Shown piece after piece: positions 1-10,000 of a stretch of 24,813 nt of DNA. The position numbers and the translations under genes were made by a program. The stretch spans positions 10,599 through 35,411 of the forward strand of contig VHZZ01006689.1 in the NCBI GenBank assembly GCA_009801015.1, written 5' to 3'. The DNA is from Silene noctiflora (lineage: Eukaryota > Streptophyta > Magnoliopsida > Caryophyllales > Caryophyllaceae). The notes under the pieces are model-generated. The model was not told the DNA's origin. It saw only the letters and a program-made list of their open reading frames with translations, and made no database searches. Position 1 is the stretch's first letter. The number at the start of each line of letters is the position of its first letter.

Positions 1-91
1 GACTCCAAAAATGTTTTAAAAATCCCGTATTTCCGCTACTTATCTTTTCAACTATGTTATATTTTGGTGTCTTAAATAGCGGGGTGTCACA
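1..91. mobile_element. Possible 3' end of a retroelement LTR, cut by the window edge
   Basis: AT-rich sequence ending GGGGTGTCACA, the complement of a TGTGACACCCC-type LTR terminus (TG..CA rule). The rest is outside the window, so neither length nor target duplication can be judged. Confidence 0.3.
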
Positions 92-113
92 CATCCGTTC
101 TTTGATAGCACTT

Positions 114-1474
114 TGTAACACCCCCATACACCAACGTGCCTTACCAAGACCACCTTAGCATATGAAGATGCTACCATCTCGGGTGCCCGAGGTACAATAG
201 ATTAAAGGAGACCATAAAGAAACAACATTTAAAGTTTAATAGTTAAAGTCATACAACCAAACTAAAAAACTAAAGTATTACAACTGTGAAAAACAAACAT
301 CCCATAACATATCCAAAACGTAAAAGTGAAAACAGCGGAAGACTATCTATCCAAAACTAGGTGATGACTCCATTCCATCAAGCCCCGCGAGCTGTCCTAT
401 GCATACCTGTTAATCAACTGCTCACCATCCCCGAATGGATCACCACAGTTTTCAAAACACATAAACGGGGTCAGTTACTGAATAAACAAGATAAGAGTTA
501 TACACAAACCATACATCACATACCTCAGACTCCACTTCACACCGAACACCTAACTACACACTAATTGTGTAGTCCTACCAGATTACCCATCGCAACAGGT
601 AATCCACTCCGCCAGTGGGGACCGCAGCCTTACCACCTAAGCCCCGCTCAAAATCATAGAGCGCATAACCCAACGATCATTAATGTGCACATCCCCCTTA
701 TGACGGGAACCACAAGGGGCGAACAAGGGCGTGAAGCAATTCCCGAAAATGACTCCACTCAACCGAGGGCGCACCTCGCGAACCACATACAATCAACAAC
801 TATTACACAATACTAATAAACATGCCGATATCAAGAATGTAATTATCATCACAATACAATCATGCCATCACATCATCTTAAATCATTTAAACAGTAACCG
901 AGTAGGGAAACCCTACCTGAGACGGAAATCACTACACAAGCACGGGAATGATCAAAAAGTCTCCTCTACGAAGTCACCTCCTATACAATAAATATGTAAT
1001 TACGATCTATGCAACAATTATCCCCTAAAACCCCTAATTACTCAATTTAGGGTTTAGACCAAAACTAAGGAATAAACATAAAAATGACATGAGAATCTTA
1101 CCCACAATACGACGAATGCAACGGTATGAAAAACCCCAAATAAAGTAGAACACAAACCCTTGATTTGATAGTAAAAAGGGGAGTAGATCTTACGCTCTTT
1201 GGAAGATGTGAAAAGTTTATAAAAGTAAAAGTAAAAATGAAAAGAAACGTCATAGTTAAATAAAAGCCTCCCATTTTACTTTAAAATCAAAACAGAGGCA
1301 AAACTCGTAACAGCGCGGGCACTCGATCAAGTAACTAACGTACTCGATCGAGTAACCCTTATTCGATCGAGTTGACCCAACTCGGTCGAGTAACTAACAA
1401 ACAGAACCCTTCCAGAATCTGATCATTACTTACTCGATAGAGTACTCAAAGACCAGAATACCTGAGGTATTACA
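114..1474. mobile_element. Solo-LTR-like block with TGTAA..TTACA termini
   Basis: Begins TGTAACACCCCCATAC and ends GAGGTATTACA, so the tips are a TGTAA/TTACA inverted repeat as in plant LTRs. The 1,361 bp have no long ORF and none of the retroelement motifs (protease, RT, integrase). Flanking 5-mers are CACTT on the left and CAGGT on the right, so a clean 5-bp target duplication is not seen. The start resembles Ty3/gypsy LTRs I associate with Caryophyllales, from memory. Short ORFs between 361 and 991 look non-coding. Confidence 0.45.
1321..1444. repeat. Cluster of ACTCGATCGAGT palindromes
   Basis: Five versions of a 13-14 bp palindrome near the right end of the LTR-like block: 1321-1333, 1341-1354 (perfect TACTCGATCGAGTA), 1361-1373, 1380-1392 and 1431-1444. 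The first four start 20, 20 and 19 bp apart, about two helical turns. Confidence 0.8.
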
Positions 1475-1999
1475 CAGGTACTCTTCTGAAGCTCAGTTAC
1501 TAAAGAAGAGAAAAGAAATGTTTGCTCAATTGGCCAGCTCCTTTTAATGAAAGATATTAGTTTGAAAAAAAAAAAGTTTTACTTGTGTTTCTTTATTTAG
1601 ATAGAAGCATTTGGTGGGAAAACTAAGAGAATTTTTATTCTCTTAATAGTAAGGAAAATTAGTGTTGGCCTTGGCCTACAGGAAAATAAGACCCAAAACC
1701 TCAGGAAATGGGTCAGATCCGGTTAGTCCATGTTAGGTCCAGCATCATCGCCACGCCATTGACGGTAAATCGTGAGGAAGTTGTTGGGAGTTATAGAGCA
1801 ATCGTGGGGTTGGTCAATCATCTGCCATTAGCTCTAAAAGACGCTTCTGCAAATCTAGAGAGCCATACCCCTGCAATACGACCACAGAGGTTATTCTTGT
1901 GCAAATATATACATACAAATTTCTCAACGAGACAAGCCATGAGCTGAAATGGAGGACAAGTGGGTGGCATTAGCCACTCCCAACTACGACACAATTATA
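1475..1999. other. No supported feature
   Basis: Between the LTR-like block and the end of CHR4. It contains A/T-rich DNA and a 79-residue open frame (1708-1947) without a recognisable domain or a good start context, which I do not accept as a gene. Nothing else stands out. Confidence 0.5.
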
Positions 2000-2254
2000 T
2001 ATATAGTATTTCTTTGAACATACATCAACTTTACAACATGTCCTAACATTTCCCTGTACTAAAACTACTTACCCCAATCACAACCTTCCAAGGTAACTAC
2101 AAAACTGTGATCAAAATATATTAAAAGTTCAATGCAACAATGGCGACCAATTGGTCCCCGTTATCGCCTGTGGTTACGATGAAGTCTACACTGTCTAAGT
2201 CACATCATTACACTACTAACCCATACAACAAATTTTTCGCACAATCTTTTATGA
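2000..2254 (-). other. CHR4: CHR4 3' UTR (approximate end)
   Basis: The stretch after the TAA stop is AT-rich and T-rich on the transcript strand, with TTTTAATATATTTTG around 2120-2134 and TTGTAAAG around 2030. No canonical AATAAA is seen, which is common in plants. The cleavage site is a guess between about 1985 and 2050. Confidence 0.4.
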
Positions 2255-4003
2255 TTATGGCTCCATTGCTTCTTTGCCTTTCGATTCAATCGCTGATATT
2301 TTCTCCGATGACACTTCCTCACCCTCTGGGTGATCAACAATTAACGGCTCAGATTTGATAGATTTCCCATGCCCTTTATCCATGTCTAAAGACACAGGTG
2401 GTTGACTGTCGAGCATCACAGATGAAGCAGGAGCAACACAAGATGCTACCAACTGCAGGACTTCAGGAGAGGGCGATAGTCCGGACTTTGGCAGTGTCGG
2501 CAACATGGAAATGGATGCTGAAGCAAGAGTATCACTAGAGGAGCCGCCATGGAAGTCTTGGCTACTTCCAGCAATATCAGTTGGGCACAGCCCAGATATA
2601 TTAGGTCTCCGTTTCTTCTTTCTCTTCAAACTTTTCCGAGGATCTTTGGGCTGTGAGGGAAGTGGACCAGGAGTAACAAATGGGGGGATGGAAGGCTTCT
2701 CTTCAGCATATAATAAACGGACCGACTGTGCTATAGCGGAAACTGTAGGAGGAAGTTCAGGGTCGGGAGTCTTATGGGTTCCTACAGCTTCCCGAAGCCA
2801 ATGTGGTAGCTTTTCCTTCGCTGAACTATTTTCAATGGCTATTTCTTTCCCCTTCAAAAGCATATTACTAGGATTATGCAGAAAGCTTGAAGCTGGTGGT
2901 GGTGGCTGACTACTGCTACCCACATCATTGAGAGGACCATGAGGAAAATTAAGTGGCCTATTCAACTGATTTGGAACCTTCTGATATTCATCTTGAAGGG
3001 GTATATCATATCCACTTGGCCGATTTATAGGCGGAACACCAACATTACCAGGTCCAAATGCACTGTGAAGCATTGGAGGCTCCATTGGCAATGAAGCACT
3101 ATGAGTATCAGAAAAAATTGTAGATGGGTCGCCAAAATACCTTGCTGGCATACCAGGAGCAAAAGATTGGAAAGGAGCATGGTTTTGAGGTCGAATGCCA
3201 GTATAGTTGGCGGGTTCAAAAGAGTGAAGGTTTGACGCAAGATCGCCAAAACCCAGCTTCATATCAGTCAAGTGATTGTGTAATTTGGTCCCGCCTAACC
3301 TACTCCCCTGAAGGGCCCTTGCCATCATGTCATCCGAAATGTTGGGGAATAAAGCAGACTCACGAGATTTAGCCTGCTCATCAGATCTCATACCTGGAGA
3401 AGCATCCACTATCTTCAACTGCTCTTCCTCCCACCTAGAAGCCAGTTCATTAAGAGTTTTGAACTTTGAAAATTTCAATCTAGGATCCCTAAGCATGGCA
3501 TCCCAGTTGCCTCGCCCGTGTCTTCGAACACCAACCCAAAGGGAATCGAGTTCATCTTCGGACCATCCATCTACTTTTGACTTCCTCTTCAAGAAGCGGC
3601 TTGCTCCATATCCAGTCCTCAAAGCAATATTCTCAAGAACCTTCCTGTGATTTTCAGGGATTGGTGGACAAGTGTTTGGCTTGCGGCCCAAACTTAATGT
3701 CGGTAGGACATCCACCTCTTCCTGATTAAAATACGACATGTCTTGCGCATGGAGCCTCAAATTTTGCCCAAACGGCGATGCTGAAGGTGGTTGCACATTA
3801 GCAGGCTCATCTCTCCGTCCAAGTGATAAGTTTGCTAAAAAGTTGGCTCCTGGGCTCTGTAAGGTTTTAGGAGGAAAAGTCGCTAACAACCTTGGATCAA
3901 AAGGCAATCTGGGCAACCCCATTTTTTCCAGAAAATCAGCAGAACTAGCACCTGGGTTCTCTAAAGATTCAGGAAACGTTTGCTGCAAGAATGATGGATG
4001 ACA
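2255..4003 (-). CDS. CHR4: CHR4 coding exon 10: C-terminal region with Myb/SANT-like domain
   Basis: The last coding exon, residues 1598-2179, ending at TAA (2255-2257). The acceptor is TTGGTTTGCAG|TGTCAT. Residues 1743-1793 ([18 protein letters not shown] then [11 protein letters not shown], ending near SRWEEEQL) form a Myb/SANT-like helix bundle with the spaced tryptophans of that fold. Downstream are long Pro/Ser/Asn-rich stretches, a basic cluster ([15 protein letters not shown]) and a short acidic tail ending KGKEAMEP. The Myb-like domain after the CHD core is what identifies the CHR4 branch. Confidence 0.9.
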   Translation of the reverse strand, partial: CHPSFLQQTFPESLENPGASSADFLEKMGLPRLPFDPRLLATFPPKTLQSPGANFLANLSLGRRDEPANVQPPSASPFGQNLRLHAQDMSYFNQEEVDVLPTLSLGRKPNTCPPIPENHRKVLENIALRTGYGASRFLKRKSKVDGWSEDELDSLWVGVRRHGRGNWDAMLRDPRLKFSKFKTLNELASRWEEEQLKIVDASPGMRSDEQAKSRESALFPNISDDMMARALQGSRLGGTKLHNHLTDMKLGFGDLASNLHSFEPANYTGIRPQNHAPFQSFAPGMPARYFGDPSTIFSDTHSASLPMEPPMLHSAFGPGNVGVPPINRPSGYDIPLQDEYQKVPNQLNRPLNFPHGPLNDVGSSSQPPPPASSFLHNPSNMLLKGKEIAIENSSAKEKLPHWLREAVGTHKTPDPELPPTVSAIAQSVRLLYAEEKPSIPPFVTPGPLPSQPKDPRKSLKRKKKRRPNISGLCPTDIAGSSQDFHGGSSSDTLASASISMLPTLPKSGLSPSPEVLQLVASCVAPASSVMLDSQPPVSLDMDKGHGKSIKSEPLIVDHPEGEEVSSEKISAIESKGKEAMEP

Positions 4004-7000
4004 CTGCAAACCAAGTATACATTTAGTGTCTAAAATTTACTAGGACCCATTGTATTAAACATTGGCCGCAATAGTTAATCGCGGCCAATTTATCAAAGTT
4101 ACGCCATTGAGGCGGTATCAAAATTAGGCCACATTGACCGGTATCGAGATCAAGTCTCAATGTAAGACGATACTTTATTACCATGATAGTAACAGATACA
4201 TATACAAGGAAATTGCTGGGACGGGGGCAGGTGAGAGTCAAGAAGGAAGACCGTACTGGAGGAAATGGAAGTGGGTTATCTGAGAAGCTGCTCTTTATAT
4301 AATGTGGTGGAAAGTCTGATGGTGTTTCTGGAAGCCTAGGTGTGCCTGTATGCATCTCAAGTCTCTTCCCGTCCGCAGCACTCCTTGAGGAACCTGATAT
4401 GTTCAAAGGAAAATTTGATGGGTTTCCATGACTATTTTCTGTTCCATACGATCTTGAAAAGCTTTTCTGAGATGACTCCGGTTGACAAGCATTTGGTGCA
4501 CAAAGGCCCAGAACAGGTGACAGGTAGATTGGACCGTCGGGAATAGCATTTTCGGAGGAGCAGCCTGGTGATTTGAGTGAGGAGTGATTGCTAGATTTAA
4601 GCTTTAATAGCCTCAAAACATTTTGAGCTGTGAGGCCATTGCTGCTGGTAAACTCACACTCATTTGACATCTTATCTGCCATCTCAGATGTCCTAGGACT
4701 CCTTGCAGCTGCTTCTCCACATGGTTGTATCACTCTAGCAGCTTCATCTGGGTCTTTCAACTCCAACGGAGGGCACTCAGAGTGTACCTCAGGCTTACAA
4801 GAATCCAAAACCAGAGAAGCTTCTTTTCTTCGAGCAAGTCGTTCTTTTTGCCGAGCCCGAAGCCTCTCACTGACAGAAAATAAAAGGCAAATTAAAATAC
4901 AGACATCACGGAATCTATAAGAACGCATTAAATTACAGACATCAAGGAATCCATCATATACCTAAGTCATTCAGTGAAGCCGTGCTTTCATTATACAGTT
5001 TAAAAATGAGAGGGGAAACAGACAGAAACCCGATTCCAGGTGCAAACAAGTAAACAACAACGAACCTCCTATGCCTTTTAATGGTTTTCCGTTATTGAAC
5101 AAGTAAAAAGACAAACATAATAAACTTGGGACGGAAGAACAAGGGTAAACAATCAAATTAGTATAAAGAAAAAAGAACTTTAAAGCGACGAATAGATATA
5201 TAAAGTAGGGATTGATGACATTTAGAAAAACAAAAAAGAAAAGGAAAAATAAGGGAACTTGATATTAATGATTTTTATATGAAGTCAACAACCGCATACA
5301 TTACTTCCACTCTTCACTATTGGCCATACACGTATCTGACACGACAATCGAGGATACGGGTATGGAATCCGTAGGGGACCCATTCCCATCCAACATTTCT
5401 CCTAACAAAGGCATAAAGGAGATTCACATGACATAGGTACAGGAATCAGTATATGAATCATAAAAGAGGATTTTGACTATTTCAAATCTTAATTATTTAA
5501 CATTTCTCTATTCTTTACAAAAAGATAAAAATATTTTACTCCCTTTGTCCCGGTCATTTGTTGTCCTATTCCATTTTTGGGGTGTCTCAGACAATTGTTG
5601 TCCTTTCTATTTTAAGAATGAACTTGATGAGCAATTTGATCATTCACACACAATTTTTTCACTTGTCATTTAGTAATTGCCCCCCTCCTCTTTCCTTGGT
5701 CTTTGTGCCAAAACCAAAGGACAACAATTGACCGGGACGGAGGGAGTATATAATTAAAACTTTGCTCAAAGACTTGTCCTTCTACCCGTAGCGCCTCCTT
5801 TTAGGCCAGAGCCCCCATGCCTCAAAAATTGAAGTTATGACGAATTCCACACTTGGATATGTAGTATGTACCCATGTCCAATACCCTTACGGCCTTACCC
5901 CAGTCTTAAGTAACAGTCTACTACTACCAAATAGACTTTCCACAACATTAAATAAAAAAAGGTGAGAACACGAACTTGGATGGACAAAAGAAATCAATGC
6001 ATAGTATAACTATCAAGAGACTTAGAAAGTGATCCAATATTCAGAAAAATAGACGGCAAAACAATTTCATGGTGTGTGTGTGTACTCACAACTTTGCTTT
6101 ATGAGCACGCCCATAAGGTGTGTACTCCCTTTCTGGCTCTGGTTCTGGCTCTTTCTCATCTTCACCGCCACTCTGTCATGAAAACAAAATTACTGAGTGA
6201 ATACATGGTTGCTTCGCAGATATAAACTGCTCACAACTAATAATGTGAATAGGGGTGAGCAAATTTAGGTCCAGTGGTCCGGTCCTCGGTCCTCATTTTT
6301 CCAAGTTTCGGTCTTCGGTCCGGTCCGGTCCAAGACCGGTTAATTTAGGTCCGGACCAAATGGACCAAATTTCATGTTTTTAAAGATTAATCATTAAAAT
6401 ATTATGAACGAAATTAACATTTTATCTTCCAAAGACATAATAAATTAGTATTGTCAATGATTTTCATAAAAAAACATCGTTTAATTATTTAAATGCATTT
6501 TATTTAGCGGAATTAAAATGTAATTATCGTATACGAAAAGTGAAAAAACTATTTTTAGGTCCATTTCGGTCCAAGACCGGACCGGACGAAATATTTCGAG
6601 TTCGGTCCGGTCCAAGACCGAAATTTTTAGGTCTGGTCTTCGGTCCACTAAATTTTTATTTTAGCCGTTCTTCGGTCCGGTCCGGTTTGGTCCCGTTCGG
6701 TCCGGTCTTGGACCGATTCTCAGCCCTAAATGTGAAAATAAGAAATGTACTTCTAAAATAGGCCATCATTCAAAACTTTGACAGTCACAAAACTCATCAT
6801 CGACATTGCAACAGTTAAGTGCAAGTGTAAAATGCAACAGGAAAACATTAACTCACAGAAGACGGCTAATAATGTCTTACTTCACTCATAGCCCATAATC
6901 ATCTAATCTCGTTTTTTGAAAGCTACCAATGATAGCTCAAGAACATAACTACCCCACTCTCCTTTTGTACTTGAGCGTCATCCCAAGGTCCATTTTTGTT

Positions 7001-10000
7001 CATTGGATTCTCTTTAAATCAATATTTAATCTGTAGGATAAAAATGTCCTTCCCATGATTTATTAAGACTGCTAAAAGTGCGTTGACAAGGTTTACCTCG
7101 CTAAGTGTTTCAGTTGGATGAGGTGCAAATCCTTCCCTGTATGACACTGCTTTCCTGAGGCGTTTGCCTCTACCAAGTGTGGCTTCCTCCTCATTCTGAT
7201 ATTTCTCCCACCTACAGTCATATATGAGACTTAATACAGGACGAGGGAGTCTTACAAAATCTTTTGCCAGAAAAATGACATAAAATGATGATTTATTCAA
7301 CACTCTCAAGTCAAACTTGTACTCCGTATTACATTTTCTTAAGTATTTGTTCATTTCCATACATTTACCGATGCCTTAAAAAAAATACACTCTGCATTTT
7401 CCTCATAAAGAAAAAGTATACACAAAAACATGTACACAAGTAAGATCAATCACACAATTATCAAACACAAGCATGAAAGCAAAACTAAACTTTTCAGACC
7501 TTGAAAGTACGAAAAAGATAAATGTTGGCCATTGTGGCCCTCCTTTCTTACGAGACTTATCTTACTTTTAACAAGCGCACCTCAGGCGCCTTTAAGCCCA
7601 AGGTTCAACTAGATACTAGCCAAAACACCTATACGATATGGTACACTTAGCGAGAGGCACTACTATACAATTTTCCTTTTTTTACTTCTAGTTCAAACAT
7701 TATGCCTTCTCTTTATTACATACTCGATAGATTTTACTCCTTTAAATGTTAATCCTTTTTGAAATCCAAAAAAGAAAAAAATTGTTTTTAAATGTAAATT
7801 TGTTCCCCAAATAAGAGTGTGCCTCGTGTCTCCAAGGCACGTGCCTTGGCCTCACAATTTGTGCTTCGTTGTCACGGGCACTTTTTAAAACAAAGAGACT
7901 TAAGTGAAGACCTTTCTTGAAAATGATCATTAGGTTTAAAATTCCTGCGCATCAATCATCACGGAAATAATCCAAAATGAACTTACTTTGCTTAACAGAG
8001 ATCACCAGCACAAGTACCAAATATATAATACGGTTAAGATCGTGTTCAATATGAAAAGCAATTGCAATATATACTAGTTAAAAACAAAGACATGATATCG
8101 CAAACAAAATATAACGAAATCTAATTGGTAAATTGCCTAAAATATAACTTGAAAGACAGAACTCGTCATCATAGTCACTTCTCACCTGACACGCAAAAGC
8201 TTATCCCATTCATTTTCTTCTGCACCAATGGCTCCGTCTTTATCTGAGTTTAGAGCAGAAGCATCACCGGCGATGACAACCGGTGAATCAGTTTTCCCTT
8301 CCTCCTCCATCGTCTCATCCGTCCACTCAATAGACTGCTTCAGGAAAATGTGATAAATCATATGAGTGTAATGAACTACGATAGCTTCTTAATAAATGAC
8401 AAAACACATGCAAGCCAGCAACTGAGGCAGTAGAGAATAAATGACACAGAAGCTTTTGAGATCAATTTCAGCTCAAGTGAAATCTTAAAAGAATAAAACA
8501 AGGGATATAAAAGGTCTCACAGAAACAACTTGTATTTAATGGTCTCTGTTACAAAAAAGAAGAGATGAAAACAAGATTGAAGAGAACACACCATCCATCA
8601 TTGCCCCTAATCAAATCCCCAAAGCAAAATTTAAAAGAATCCTAAGTTTTGCGGGCACCAGGTAATGGGAACCAAATTCAGTTGAAAACCAAAGGCATTT
8701 TAGTACTATATACAATTCCAACTGAATGTCTTTTCCTTCTAGCCACGATTTTGTATTGACGGAAGTGTATTCAATATCTGCAAACTGTTTTATACAAGTA
8801 ACAGAAAGCGTTTGCCTCCCTCTGAGCAAATTTCCCACTAACCATAATGCAAGGGCAGTTTTATTGGGTTTTGGAAGAAATTACAAGAATTAAATACTCA
8901 AGCATCTGATAAAACAGAGATATTTTTCTGTCATAATTAGGCATGTATCGACCACTGTAATAGAAGGAAATGACAAAACAGTAAAATGACATACAGTAAT
9001 CATTACCGCCATACTTGACGTTCTTCAAGGCTATCTCACTCTAATTATGCAACGACCTAGAAGAGGTGTAAACTAATATTAAGAAAAACCAATCATTGTT
9101 GTATTATAACTGTCCAGTTACATGCCCTATCTCAACTCCCATTCCCTTCCCCTCTTTAACTCGCATATCAAGTGTCCTTGCTTTATCTTCAAATATCTAC
9201 TTCATACCTATGATAGCCCATGATGGACACAGCAAGAGTCAGTATGGATGAAGATTGCTAGCAAAAAGGTACCCACAATTGATCTATGAAATCCTACTAT
9301 CATTGAAACACCACCTTTTCCTTAGGCAGATCAAAGATCTCTTGAAATGATTTCCCAAAGCTCTGAAAGATGACAACCCCACCACAGCAATAAGATGTAA
9401 ATGTAAAATAACACGCTAGAGCACCGATCCCCCTCCAGAAAAATGCATGTTGGCAGAATTAGATCTTTCCGTTAAATATAGATACACAGTGGTTATTTTT
9501 CCTATTTTATTACTCCCTCCAACTCAATGTGTTCCTCTCATTTGCTTTTATACACGGCTCTTACGAAATATGATAGTTAATTCGATAAACTTGCAAATGG
9601 ATTAGTCACTAACACTAAACATAATTTGCCAAAGTACTTATCCCACACAACCTCACAACCTAACCATCAACTCTCACCATCAGTTTTCTCAGTTTTCACC
9701 ACCATCGTCAACTGAGAACACTCTCAGTGCAGTCGCTACCATAATCCCACCAAAACTCGTCGATCACCCAAAATTATCAGACCACCCACCCAGGTCCACC
9801 AAGGTTGTCATCCTTGTCGTACAATTACACCAGCACAGTCATCATTGCACAGACTACCACGTCTAAGGCGACGACGGCCACCATCAGAACAGCGTGAGGT
9901 CCGATAAACACAATGGTGATGGTAGATTTAAAAACCAAACTGTATTATCTTGTAGATCATTTAAAGGCTTGATTTGGAGACTGAGAAGGTTGGGTTTTGG

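Noticed and set aside
1321..1444. CRISPR-like array of regularly spaced repeats
   Set aside because: The units are short degenerate palindromes with 6-7 bp gaps in a plant retroelement; there are no spacers and no cas genes.
1708..1947. 79-codon plus-strand frame between the LTR-like block and CHR4
   Set aside because: No domain, no family resemblance and no nearby promoter or splice pattern; chance open frame.
2505..2909. Plus-strand open frame of 134 codons
   Set aside because: It is antisense to the C-terminal CHR4 exon and has no domain; the frame is a by-product of the coding strand. The same holds for 3124-3372, 3327-3650, 3738-4001, 4340-4546, 4630-4920, 12213-12509, 12573-12797, 16566-16757 and 18536-18799.
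4182..4205. Alternative donor ATG|GTAATA for coding exon 9
   Set aside because: It is also phase 0, but lies within or beside the repeat-like insert, so the upstream donor CTT|GTATAT was preferred. Transcript data could reverse this.
6250..6728. Tandem satellite made of GGTCCGGTCC
   Set aside because: The motifs occur in both orientations around an AT-rich core, with inverted tips and an 8-bp target duplication, which identifies a hAT-type element rather than a satellite.
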